A DNA stretch of 64,000 nucleotides from Phallusia mammillata (lineage: Eukaryota > Chordata > Ascidiacea > Phlebobranchia > Ascidiidae): the NCBI GenBank assembly GCA_003260075.1, contig QLIY01000077.1, positions 205,516-269,515 on the forward strand. The letters run 5' to 3'. The notes beneath the pieces were generated by a model. It had not been told where the DNA came from and did not search any database. It saw only the letters and a list, made by a program, of their open reading frames with translations. Below, one piece after another: positions 13,002-35,183 of the stretch. Each line of letters begins with the position of its first letter. Position 1 is the first letter of the stretch. The position numbers and the translations under genes are program-made.

Positions 13002-16000
13002 TCACACGCCCCAGCAGTTTCTCATCATGTTCACAAAATCGTCGTCGCTCTTCATGGCGAGGCTCAGTCCCTCGTAATAATCCACAAACTCGAGGTACGA
13101 TATACGGCCGTCACGTGACCCGGTGACGTCGGCCACTGACGTCACGAACTGCTCTTCCATTTCCGCTTGCGTGAAGTTGCCTAAATATTATTTTTTTTGG
13201 AAAAATCCAACCCCTCAACAAATATTAATTTCGACTCACCTGCGACCACTAGCGGATGTCGCTTAGCGCTGTAGAGTTTTTGCAGATCCAAGAGATTGGC
13301 AGAACCCGATTTGTGAGGATCAAGTTTCTTAAAAACCTTACGGACGATCTGCTTACGTACCTCGTTCATTTCGCCTATGACGTAACAAGAAGATAATGTT
13401 TTTGTTGGAAAAAATATGACGTCATAAACAGTTTGGCTTACCGACAAATGCTCGCATAAATTCACCATAGTCGATCGCTCCATCATTGTTTTCATCGACA
13501 ACCCGCCAGACAGCTTCGAAGTCCTGATCGAAAAACATAAAACATTAAACCACACATTTGTCTCAAACATTTATCAAGCACCAAAATAGTTGCGGAACGT
13601 CAAATGTCCTGAAGGGAACATTTGGTGGATAATTGCTAAACGTGCTGCAGCTACACCATCATAACTGTAGCTGAAACAAATCGTTCGTAGTCATGAACGC
13701 TTAACTAAAATAGACTATCCAAGGAGTGTACTGCAATATATGAACGGTCATTTTAGTAACGGCAAATACTCCAGTAAAAACTGGATTTTTGACATCTACC
13801 ATAGAAAAACGAACGACCTAGGACGCTTTCGTACCCTCTTTTTTAAGATAGCATACAAAAAATGAACCTGCCGCGACAGCAATTTTTAAATAATAGAAAA
13901 ATCGAAGTTACCTGATTTGGCAAACGAATATCAAATTCCTGCAATGCAGCGTACAGCTCATCCTTACTAAGAAGACCGTCGCCGCTTGTGTCCAATGAGC
14001 GGAACATCCTTCCCATTCCCACCAACACACTGACACTGCGGTCTTGCAACTTGTCTCGGACAAATCCTTAAACAAAAATATGAAGCATTAAAATATGAAA
14101 TACGAACGATCATCCATAAACACTTTTGAATCATAACCACTGCTATTGGTTTGTAATAGGGATGGACCAAACTTACAAATGTTCTGTTTGGTGGAACATC
14201 GAGCATTTACGAAACGCTTGGTGCGTTGTGACGTCACAAACATTCCCAATTCCACCCCAGCTTTGTTTTCACGCTATACTTCCAAGGTCCCTTACACCAC
14301 CAGCGGTGTATTAAGCCATTTAATCTAAAGCATTTAAAAAAGTTGGCCGAATGGTCTAGCGCTCCTGACCCACATACAGACATAAAAAAACTGATCGGGA
14401 TTCGTCCCCGGGAGTGTCCTGGGTTTGAACCCCGTGGAAAAAAAGTCATTATCTTGCTTTGTGCTCACAAGGTTTTAAATAGAGGTGTATTTTAGATGTA
14501 TGTATAATTCGAATTTATTCGGCCGAATCGGCCACTTTTGCAAAGATTCTTTTACAAACTTTTACAGAATCTTTTACAAACACACATTTAAAGCGTACCC
14601 CCCCCCCTAGAGGTGTACCGAATATTCGGTTTGCCGAATTTATTCGGCCGAATCGCACACTTTTGCAAAGATTATTTTACAAACTTTTACAGAATCTTTT
14701 ACAAACACACATTTAAAGCGTAAACGTGTCTTTTCTGCTTAGTATCAACGAAAATCGCGTCTATCATTATATTCTTTAACACAATATCGCTTTTCCAACT
14801 GCAGACAAAAAATCAGTAATTCATTGTCGGGTTGGCAATCATGATTGAGGCAATGTTATATACCCCACAGAACCAAAATAAGGACGAAACACAACCTGTA
14901 CTAATTGCCTGGTAGATAAACTAATGTTTTCATGTCAAACGCGTAGGGTACGACTTGGCGTGACGTCATAAATGATTCGGTTGATTCGGCCGAATTTATT
15001 CGGCAAAACCGCCGAATATTCGGTTTCGGCCGAATCGAAATTTCGCCGATTCGGCACATCACTAGTTTTAATACTTTCTCGACCGCTATTGTTGCCCGGA
15101 GCGGCACTGTCCCAGGTACACTTGAATAAAGTTTATGCCGCCAACCCCTAAAGGTGAAATTAACATTAAGTGACACAATAGACTTGCAAGGAGGCAGGCG
15201 CAAACTAATTGCGGGCATAACACATTTAGGCAAAGATAAAAATAAAACAAACCAGAAAACAAATGTGTTGCAACTAACACTGGTTCGTACAGTTGGAAGG
15301 TGACACTGTTTTTTTTACAAAAAATTCTATTTATACTTACTTTGTACTTCACTAGTAATCTTTCTGTCTCTCCTCTCGAGGGCAGTGTCCGACCCCCCAT
15401 CCCTGTCACTGGAGGGAATGTCCCAACCAGCAGATGCAGAAGATGATGGAGAACTCGTCTCATATATCCGAAAGAGAATGGAAGGGCTATATAAGAAGGA
15501 AACAAATGATAGAATCATATGATCACAGTCCACATAGCAGCATGCATGTCCGAGCAAAATCTGCATTATTGTTATGACATTCAGTTATTTGTGAAAAAGT
15601 CATTAGTTTTTGATTGCCAAGTGGCTATTAGGTTACTCGCCCTTTTGAAACTATTCAGTGTAGCTGCACTGCGTTTACCAACTATCCACTTGTGCTCTCT
15701 ATTTTGCCGCACTATATAACATTTCAATGCTGTATATTTCCGGCTTGCTGAATATTTTAGGGCAATTGTGTTGCTACGATATGTTTCACCCAGTGAAATA
15801 AAATCAACTCGAAATAAGTTGAAAATTGACACAGGTAACTAAAAGTGTGATCACATGCCTAAAAGCTTGGTTACCTTTTTTTCATGGAGTCAGGCAGACT
15901 TGGTTGGTTTGCTGTGTTGAAGCTCAGGTTCTTCCCCACCTGTATATCTTCCGTACCATATTTCTTTCCCTTCCTTCTTCCTACCACATGACTGTATTTC

Positions 16001-19000
16001 CCACGCTCAATAACTGGGAGAGCTTTGTTAGTGCTGTGAAAATGAGGCAAGGTTACATCAAATACCTATTCATATTGTAAGCAACAAACATATCTAAATG
16101 TGGAAAAATTCACTCGGTAAAAAGTGTAGTTTAGAAACTACTATCGTCCACAGAACTAAGAGATTAAGTTTGATTAGTATCCAGTAAATACATGACGGCT
16201 ACACTAGTGGTCTATACCATCATCTATAACATGCACCAGCTGCATGGATGAGATATTGTAGGTTGAACAGTGTGTACTGTCTGCAGTTTACTTATCAGCA
16301 AATACAGTTTGTTAAAAGTATGACTTTGGAATCCAATAATGTCAATACCACACTAATATGAAAATGTTGTGTTAACTAAAAGTCAGTTTCTTGTATTTGT
16401 GTAGATTGTAACAGGCAATATGATTGCCTACATACACTGAAGCACTAAACATTGATATTCTGTTACCAACTCCATAAGTGAAACAAATGGTCACAACAAC
16501 TCATTTCAATTATGCAAATGCAAAAAACAAGCACATACTTTTTGCCAAACAGTCTGTACTCATACACAGTGAGAGTTTGATCAGTGTGAAAATAAAACCC
16601 AAACAAATCCCTCAGTGCGTCTCGGCCGTTTCTTGTAAGTAACCTGGCTCCAAACGTGATTCTGTCTTTTAACTTGGATTCTGTTACTGCACCTGCTGTA
16701 CTTACCCTGAAAATTAACAAGAGAATTTTGCACAAGATATTGTGTAGATTAAGATGTGCTACTTCACACCTTATTAGCAATACATGAAAATCTTACACAC
16801 TTAAACAATATTATCGACTGGAAAAAGACAAATGTTTGTAATATGGTTTTGTTTTCATTAAATTGGTTGCTTAACAGCTAGATTTTTTACATCTCTAGAT
16901 CTAGTAGCAAGTTTATTGCCTCAAAAACCACCAGATATTTTTCAAATACTTTTCTTGCATCTCAACCAGTGGTCTCAAACTTTTTTATTGGTCGGGGCCA
17001 AATGGTATTTTTTAAGTGTGTAGGGAGCCATCGGGGCCAAATGGTATTTTTTAAGTGTGAAGGGAGCCGCAAAAAAACGAAACCTTGAGAAAGTCACTAA
17101 AGATTATGACTTTGAAAGCTAAAATAGCAATGTTTGGTGGTTTTCTGAGGTCTGGAGCGAGCCGCAAAATAAGTAGTTGGGAGCCGCATGCGGCCCTGAA
17201 AACCAAGTTTGAGAACCACTGATCTAAACCATTGTAGTGCGCACATTTAAGTAAGAGTCAACTACAATTTGTTTTAACCAGCATGATCTCATTTGACCTG
17301 GCATTGTAATTTCTTACTTGGTGTCATGAAGACGTCGGGATCTGAATCGAATTGGGGCAGTGTTATACATGGAAGAAGGATCAGCTGGGTTTTGTCTTGC
17401 TGGATCGCGATCTTGTTCAACGTCGCTTATCACATGACGAGACAGTTGATCGACCAAAACTTGCTCCATGATTTCTTCTTTCTGCTTTTTGGCCATGTCA
17501 TCTTCCTATTGCACAGTTGCAACTTTATGTAATACGCTTAAGTGATGTACTAAATGTTTTTCAGCAAATCAGCCATTTTTACAAAGATTTAGTATCATTC
17601 ATAAAAGATTCGTTAAATCAGCCGAGTTTATTCAGCAAAACTGCCACATATCCGGTTTCAGTTTGAACCCAATTTAGCCAATTCTGTTGTTTGGTTTTTA
17701 TTTTTGGTTAAGATTTATCAGAAATTGAAACCACTAAAACATACTTGTTATTTCAATCCAAACTGTACTATGAGCTTTCAAAACATTATTTATTGTTGTG
17801 TGAAAGTAATGACAATGCAAAAGTTTAATACACACCGCAGCACTTTTTCTTGCTCCATGAAGTCCAGTATATGGTTGGCTAGTGTTTTCAGCTTGCATTT
17901 GTGCCAACTCATCAATTGTGTAACCGGTTTCCTCTGGCTAAAAGAATATATTACCACCCAATTACAAAGCACATAGAATCCAAATTATCATTTTGCATCA
18001 ATAGTACATTGATAAAAGATAGTTGTGGACTAATGAAGTCCAAACATGGTCTTACCTCAGGGGATTGGGCTTTTGGTTTAAGATGGTCATCAAGGTACCA
18101 ATACTCTCCTTTTTTGGGTGGAGATTTAAACCCAACTGAAACAAAACATATATATACTTTTTTTACAATTGTACTGTATTACACTAACAAACAAACAGTC
18201 ATTGGGCAGTGCTACAGAAGTTCATTTCAAATACTATGTTTACAACAGTATAAAAGCCAACCTTTTTGTTGCCGAGGTGACTTTATCATTTCTTGTCTTG
18301 GTGAAGCAGGTTTTACCTGCATCAAGAAAACATATGAAGCTACAACCACTGCCATATTATGTCTATGGTAATCCAAAGAAATTTCAATTGACCGTCAAAT
18401 TACCCGAGGACTGATGCTTTTGTTTAGAGGCTGTGTCTTTGCGTTTCTAGAATACTCTGATTGTGAAACAATTGGTTGTCTTTTGTTTTCTGTAACTGAT
18501 TGGTCTTTTTGCCTTGGTGAATGAGGAGATGTTCGATGAGGGGTTTCCTCATGGGTTATAGGCTAAAAGCATAATTATCATAATAACATGACTGTACAAC
18601 ACATACAATAAATAATAGTACCAACATTTCGCTGTTGTCTCCTTGAATTAGGACGCTGGTGGCCAATATGTGTGCAGGGGCGATAAACTGTTCCACCGAA
18701 TTCAATGTCTTTTTGTGTCAAGGCATAAGGTTGAGAATGGGGGGTTCCCCAGCTTACAGTTGACTTTGATGCAGGAGTGTGAAAAGTTTTGTATTTTGCA
18801 ATTGGGTTTTCCAAGTCTCGATCCTCAGGGTGATCTCCCACTATGGCATCTAGTTGCAGGCGTGGAACTCTGGATAAATAAATGTTCGAAGTAAGGATTG
18901 ATTTTATTAAACTGTTTAAGATGTATTGTATGAAAAGGCAAAAGTTGTACAAAACAAAAGATTGAAAATATTTTTAAGACCTTTTTATACTAAATTTGAC

Positions 19001-19506
19001 ACAAATTACATTACTTGCAGGATCAAAATATATTACTTGCTGTTGTTAAAAGCAAATGTATGCTTGTTGGTTTACAAAAGTAGATAGTAGGGTGTTGTTT
19101 TTGCTGTAAAATATTGGATTTAACTAAAATTACAACAAAAGAAAATTAGCAATATACATGAAACTTAAGACACCAAAAACTATGCAATAAACTTACCCGT
19201 CTGGTCTCGGAGATTTTAACTTTCCTTTTCCGTCACTTTGAACGTTTGCAGTCATCCCCCCCCCCCCTTGCAGGATCAAAATATATTACTTGCTGTTGTT
19301 AAAAGCAAATGTATACTTGTTGGTTTACAAAAGTATATAGTAGGTTGTTGTTTTCGCTGTGAAATAGTGGATTTAGACATAAATAACAACAAAAGAAAAA
19401 TAGCAATATACATAAACATTCAGACAAAAAACAACCAAAAAACTTACCCGTCAGGTCTTGGAGATTTTAACTTTCCTTTTCCGTCACTTTGAACGTTTGC
19501 AGTCAT
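13002..19506 (-). CDS. CAPS2: Calcyphosine-2-like EF-hand protein
   Basis: Fourteen exons on the minus strand: 19448-19506 (ATG), 18622-18869, 18404-18562, 18262-18316, 18056-18135, 17836-17937, 17318-17505, 16539-16706, 15875-16033, 15341-15486, 13912-14066, 13442-13523, 13240-13374 and 13002-13180 (TGA). This gives about 636 residues. The N-terminal half is low-complexity and charged, with KGEYWYLDDHLKP and a coiled QKEEIMEQVL stretch. The middle has ITFGARLLTRNGRDALRDL and DQTLTVYEYRLFGK, which I recall from CAPS2. The C-terminus has two canonical EF-hand loops (DTSGDGLLSKDE, DENNDGAIDYGE), one degenerate loop (DPHKSGSANLLD) and one with Thr at position 1 (TGSRDGRISYLE). It is likely a calcium sensor. 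The exon 2 to 3 junction is imperfect: the donor after AATGTTG leaves a one-base mismatch, and the weaker GT four bases earlier restores frame. Exon 1 has a haplotype duplicate at 19197-19255. Confidence 0.85.
14345..14446 (+). mobile_element. tRNA-derived SINE-like element, copy 1
   Basis: An A-box-like GGCCGAATGGTCTAGCGC and a B-box GGGTTTGAACCCC lie about 75 bases apart, with TGACCCACATACAGACA and GATTCGTCCCCGGGAG between them and an A-rich end. A second copy near 58414 shares these blocks. The spacing and extra middle sequence do not fold as a normal tRNA, so I call it a SINE. Confidence 0.62.
14511..15064. mobile_element. Palindromic ATTCGGCCGAAT-rich MITE with placeholder duplication
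   Basis: GCCGAATTTATTCGGCCGAA-type palindromes lie at both ends. The left is GAGGTGTACCGAATATTCGG (14610) and the right ends GATTCGGCACATCACTA (15064). The left arm occurs twice, on either side of ten Cs at 14598-14607. It is an intronic, non-coding hAT-like inverted-repeat element. A related decayed copy is seen near 17545-17680. Confidence 0.65.
16967..17221. mobile_element. hAT-like MITE with CAGTGGTCTCAAACTT ends
   Basis: The left end CAGTGGTCTCAAACTT is the near-exact inverse of the right end AAGTTTGAGAACCACTG. The interior has GGGGCCAAATGG twice and GGAGCCGCATGCGGCC. It lies in the intron between CAPS2 exons 7 and 8. No coding sequence. Confidence 0.82.
19015..19506 (-). repeat. Haplotype duplicate of CAPS2 exon 1 and intron 1
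   Basis: The segment starting CTTGCAGGATCAAAATATAT and ending with exon 1 and its ATG occurs at 19015-19255 and again at 19268-19506, with twelve Cs between. The two exon 1 copies encode the same residues, MTANVQSDGKGKLKSPRPDG. The lower-coordinate copy's ATG (19253-19255) abuts the C run directly. Confidence 0.9.
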
Positions 19507-20702
19507 TTGGTCATATCAAAATACTGAATATAAAACAAATGTTTACGTAAGAAAGAAACGCTTGAATGTTATTAAATCGCGTATCAGATAACCAAAACCT
19601 AAATCAAGCGGTTGTGGTATGACGTCAATATCCAGAAAAAAAGTTTATATTTGTCATCATTTCAAATACTTTAACAAAAAAACAAATTTTGTCAGCTTAA
19701 AAACAAACATAAAACATAAGGCATCTGGCTGATCAACAACCCCCCCCCCAATGTTTACGTAAGAAAGAAACGCTTGAATGTTATTAAATCGCGTATCGGG
19801 TAACCAAAACCTAAATCAAGCGGTTGTGGTATGACGTCAATATCCAAAAAAAAGTTAATTAATATTTTGTCATCATTTCAAATGTTTTAATAAAAAACAA
19901 ATTTTGTCAGCTTAAAAGCAAACATAAAACATAAGGCATCTGGCTAATCAACAAAAGAAAGTGCAATTTATGCAATAACGCAAGACCAAAATTAACCACA
20001 CCCAAAAACAGCAAGTCAGAACTTTGCAGATCAATATTAACTTGATAGGAAAGTCAATTTATCGTTTAACCTCATAACAGTGGTTGTAAAGGTTGTAAAT
20101 GTGCATTTTTAACTTTAGAAATTGCTACACATCTTCAAGCATGCGAATTATGTAATGACGCAACCAAGAAATAATGAATCTCGTGGCCACATGATTATTC
20201 TTTAAACGGCTGCTTCGAGGCTAGGAGTCTTTTGTCGGTTTGTCCGTTGGCTTGAAGCTTCGTGTTGTGGAAACGTAGAAACGAATGTTGGAGATTTTTT
20301 GTTGAAACTAGTGTCGTAAATAATAACGTTTTCTTATATTAATTATTTTATATTTGTTTAAACTGTAAATTAAACAAATTGTTGTTACTTAACCAGTTGT
20401 CGATTTAAACAGAAGTTTTGCGATTGTTTTAAAATTTGAGCTGAATTGATAAATTGTTGTTTATAATTTTATGTTTTTTCATGTTACTTGGGAAATCTAG
20501 TGTACATACTGCACTGGAATATTTACGATAGAACGTTACTTTAAGATAAAAGTTTGTGCTGTTTTATTTTTATTAAGCTTTGTGTTGTTTTCTGCAGAAA
20601 CAAAAGTGTGTGTTTTATTTTTAATTTCTTGTGTTTTTACCAAAAACGCATTGTTACTGACGGAAAGTCCGCCAGTACCTTGCCATTTGCCATCTTCTGT
20701 GC
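19507..20702. promoter_or_regulatory. Shared head-to-head promoter region of CAPS2-like and Argonaute genes
   Basis: About 1.2 kb separate the divergent start codons, so regulatory sequence for both genes probably lies here (inference from gene order). The half nearer CAPS2 (about 19533-19945) is a placeholder-type duplication around ten Cs at 19740-19749, so the true spacer is probably shorter. No TATA box or specific factor site is claimed. A polypyrimidine/CTGCAG acceptor-like site near 20595 suggests a 5' UTR intron in Argonaute. Confidence 0.45.
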
Positions 20703-31047
<10,345 letters not shown>

Positions 31048-32285
31048 CAAGCGACTGTTGTGTGTAAATTTCTGGCTCCTTTTTATTTTATTTGTGTGTC
31101 AATGCTACTTGTGACGTCATAATCACCGATAGAACAAGACATCCAAGGCTAGATCAAGTTCTTCCCAATGAACACATCCAACGCCAAGCTGTACACAACA
31201 ACCAAAATTTCCGCGGTCCGACTGCCCCCCTTTTGACTGAATTATCTGCCAGTAACACGTCACTGTGACTTCAATGTGACGTCACTATTGCCTTGCACAC
31301 CAAAATTTCTGCACGCGCGCGCGTTTACACTGCGTCCAAAATTATTCCGACTTTGCTCTTCATTTCGATTCCTTCCCGTAGTTCACCAGTCATGTGACCA
31401 GCCGATTACGTCACATGTGTAAATAATGACGTCATTTGCTGTACATACTTCGCTAACTCGACGTTCGGCAGCATATAACACACCTGTGTGTGTGTGCTTG
31501 TTTGTGAATAGGCAATTTGCTAGACTAACACGTGTAAATGTTGTACGGCCCTTCGCTATACTACTATTATCCTTAATTTATGATTACGATGAAATACAAG
31601 GTTCATTTTTATTGTCATCTGCGCCTGTCGACGTTTAAACGGATATACATATTTGTACATGTGCGTTTTAACATGCGTTCTTCGCCTTTTTTCGCGCCCC
31701 TAAACCGTGAACCCCCCTCTGCATTTGTTTTTACTTACCCGCGTCGCCACGACTACGCCGCCAGGCAAGAGATCGTCGTCATAGCAACCAGTAACTGAAG
31801 CGATGAGGTTGCTGCTCTGCGGCGCACTTGGCTTTGCTCGCGGGCCTCTTGTCTGGCGGTGGGCGCGTTCCCCCAGCCCTTCTCGGCTAATCAGCCCCCT
31901 CTGGCGGGGAAAAACCGCTTTTGGGGGATCGCCTGTGCCCCTAGTGACCCCTGTGAAAAGCCCCGGCTTGGATTGGGTATCTAGCGGCCAGGCTTGACCC
32001 CCGTTTTACCCCGCTGAGCTGATTTCCGGGTTTGTATTTATTGTGCTGTCCCTGTGTACTAGTTTGTGATGTATATAAACCCCTTTGTGACGTCACAGTC
32101 ATTGCTTGTAAATGCCCATCCATGTGTGTTAGCTAGCTGCAAGAGACAACGAAAAATGAAGGAGTGATTCGTACAGTAATACGGTTTTCCCTGCGTGATG
32201 TAGATTTTGTGTGGAATGCGTAATGAAAGTGTAACATGTGAATATCATCAATAAACAGAATGCCAAAAACCTTTGTCATACTGAA
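31048..32285 (+). other. Argonaute 3' UTR candidate
   Basis: From the stop codon to ATCAATAAACAG near 32250, the best polyadenylation signal. The stretch is richer in GC than the introns (TTGCTCGCGGGCCTCTTG near 31840). It contains open frames that lack splice context or family resemblance, so I leave them uncalled. Its length is unusual but typical of Argonaute transcripts in chordates (recalled, not measured). Confidence 0.5.
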
Positions 32286-32289
32286 ACTT

Positions 32290-32440
32290 CAAACTTCTTG
32301 ACACAATGAGCAGCTGTTTTTTAAGGCTACGTGCTTTCTTAAACGTGAAGACAGTCTTTGGCTTTCTTCCCCCCCCCCCTTGACACAATGAGCAGCTGTT
32401 TTTTAAGGCTACGTGCTTTCTTAAACCTGAAGATAGTTAA
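32290..32440. repeat. Duplicated segment around C run 32369-32379
   Basis: TTGACACAATGAGCAGCTGT through TTTCTTAAAC is repeated with single-base differences on either side of eleven Cs, just downstream of the Argonaute polyadenylation signal. Confidence 0.88.
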
Positions 32441-32863
32441 GACTAGTTCACCACTTTGATTGGCTTAAAACCGTTCTAGCACTCTTAAAACTAGTCCTCA
32501 ACCCTTAGGCAACTTGATCAGCAGACCAAAAAAGTGGCCTTCTACCAGTTGCACCAACAAAGCACAAAGTAATGTGCTATCGGAGGTAGATTCGACTGGT
32601 GGATGTTATTTTTAACCTTTCTAGCCTGATTTCATTGTTAAAGATGTCATTTTAGAACGCACATTCGGTATTCAGCAGAACGCCTGTGATTGAGACTATT
32701 GTTAGCTTTATGACGTCATAATGGTTATTGTGCGTTGACAAAACCCGAGACAGAGTGAATTGGTTGTTCAAGGCTGGAGGGACGTGCTACGTTTTATTTA
32801 ACTAGGATTATAAGCTGTAAGGCAGTCAATTTGTGAAATATTTGGTGAATAAATGTAAAAATC

Positions 32864-35183
32864 ATGTCGGCGTTGCATTGGGAGGCAAGACGGAAGCAGG
32901 CTGTGGTCGACAGCAAACTGGAATTACAAAAGAAATTGCAAGAACTGGATGCAAACGGTAGAAGAAGTATGGTTTTACTGTTTTAACATCCTGTCGTAAG
33001 AGCACTTCTTTAGTACTGGAATTAAACAGTATTAATGCTTTGCTAACATTTTCTCTTTAATGTAGGGGTAACTGGGAATGGAAAATAGTTTACAAACAGA
33101 ATCAGTCAAAGAATTTACGTGTAGTATACATATTTCGCCTAACAGGCATCTTTAGTTTCCACAAAACGACAGGGAAACACATAATAAAGTATGATAATCT
33201 ATGGGTATAGGTTTTATTCGTCTTAACAGGGCTCCCCCCCCCCAATTTTCTCTTTAATGTAGGGGTAACTGGGAATGGAAAATAGTTTACAGACAGAATC
33301 AGTCAAAGAATTTACATGTAGTATATATATTTCGCCTAACAGGCATCTTTAGTTTCCACAAAACCACAGGGAAACACATAATAAAGTATGATAATCTAGG
33401 GGTATAGGTTTTATTCGGCTTAACAGGGCCATTGCGGTTTGCAACTGCCAATATTTAAACACGTCAATTTTCATGTCATGTGTTGTAACCGGTAGCTACG
33501 CTTGCGAAGAGCAAATAAAAATGCGTTGACGATGTGATAAATATGTCAAAAATTATTTGAAGGACTGATTTATTTATTGACACAAATTTATTCGGTATTT
33601 GCAATTAAGTTAAAACGAATTTGTTTCCTATTTTAAAGCCTGGTGTCAAAGGTCACACACTTCTTTACCAAAGAGATGGTTTTTTTTATAGTTTATCTGA
33701 TTTTGAAATCTCTTCATTAAACTAATAGATGTCAAGAAGTCGGCCTGCATGTTAGTGACTATTAAAAGTTTTTCATTAAACTGTAAAAAAGTTTTGAATT
33801 CTGGGTATGAATTTGGATGTAGGCTTATATTTGCAATGTTTAGGGGTCAAACAAACCAGTAGGTATTTGACATGTGTTACATCTTCCAGATGGCATTTGT
33901 AAGCCAGTATCGCCTTTCAAACACTAGTAAGAACCATTGTCACAAAAATATGAACAGGCCAGTGACACCATTGTTACCAAACAAACGATTGTCAGTTATG
34001 GATTTAGAAGATACATGATTATTGATGCGTAACGACCGACAAATATACCATTTTTGCCCACAGCAAAGGTGTTCTAACATATTTAGGACTCATGGGGCAC
34101 GATGTAATGTTTCATCGTTAAGGGTTATCTACATTTTCAAACATTACAATTTAAGACGCTAAAAGAGCAATGCACTAGTTCAAGCATCACACCGATATGT
34201 GCCTGCCCTAAAACTACACTTAACACGCGTACACATTGTTTTAATGCAGTTGTTATGAAAGGGGGCCCCAGCGATATTTTGCATTAATGAAGGGGCTTTG
34301 GAGAATAAATGGGAAATTGGGGAGTGCAAAAATATATATGGATCTTTCAAACAGAACAGCTACAACGAAAATTCGGCTATTTACTTCTTTATCGACTAAC
34401 TAACCCAACGTATAATATTTGGTGAAATGTTTACGTTAAATTGACCACTTTTAACATGACATCTGAAATTTGTGAACTGTTATCGCTGTATGAGGTTAAA
34501 CCGTCAGAAAAAAATAGGCAAACTAAAGTACTTTCTACAGTATAAATTTAGTCACACAAAAAATACTATCTTTTATGTATTAATGGTTATTACATATCAA
34601 TTTATGAGCAGTTACTGACAATGAATTTGTATTTTTAGTGATGTATGAAAAAAAGAAGATTTTGGAAGTAGCAGAGAAAATGTCGGCTGACCCAGCGACA
34701 CCAACTTCATCACTGTTGCACAGGTCTATATCACTTGCAACATTTATTTACAACCAATTTCGCGCAATTTTTGCGTTCAAACTCGTAAAAAATAAGCTCT
34801 TAAACGACGTTTAACGCAAGAAAGTAAGTCATATTTGGCATGTCTCTAGATTTGAAAAAAACATATGTTTTTGTTTGCTATCCACATTTTACGTTTAGAA
34901 AGGTTTAATAAGTTTTAATTTCAATTTTTGAACCGTTTTGCCTTGATTTATAGCAATACTCAATATTATTCTCTCCTTTGCTTTATGATTGCATCTACTA
35001 ACGTGTAGCAGCCTGTATTATCCCAGATCGCAAGCGCAACTGATCAAAAGCCATCGGGAAAATTGCGACATCCAGTGTCGAAAACAATGTGAACTCGACA
35101 GCCGGCAGATGGCGAAAGAGGGCAAGTACAGCGCCAAGATAAAGAATCGCTACACTTCGATCAACTACGTCCAACAATACTAA
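32864..35183 (+). CDS. Small charged coiled-coil protein, function unknown
   Basis: Three exons, 32864-32957, 34639-34723 and 35012-35183, join in frame with GT-AG introns to about 116 residues. The ATG sits in AATCATGTCG, preceded by a long leader. The protein is short, basic and strongly helical: LELQKKLQELDAN heptad-like in exon 1, EKKKILEVAEKM in exon 2, and CRKQCELDSRQMAKEGKY with a C-terminal TSINYVQQY in exon 3. An alternative acceptor (35009) would add one Ser. It has no signal peptide or membrane segment. The size and composition resemble small axonemal proteins, but I recognise no family. Intron 1 contains a placeholder-type duplication around 33234-33243. Confidence 0.7.
33052..33430. 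repeat. Duplicated intron segment around C run 33234-33243
   Basis: TTTTCTCTTTAATGTAGGGG through TTAACAGGG is present twice with a few substitutions (for example ACGTGTAG versus ACATGTAG), separated by ten Cs. Confidence 0.9.

Noticed and set aside
14345-14446. Functional tRNA gene
   Set aside because: The A and B boxes are too far apart, the stems do not pair, and a second copy shares non-tRNA sequence and an A tail.
18670-18894. Plus-strand frames across CAPS2-like exons
   Set aside because: They are antisense shadows of minus-strand exons that join through consistent splice phases.
31426-31997. Protein-coding genes in the GC-rich Argonaute 3' UTR
   Set aside because: The open frames overlap, lack splice or family support, and lie between the Argonaute stop and its AATAAA.
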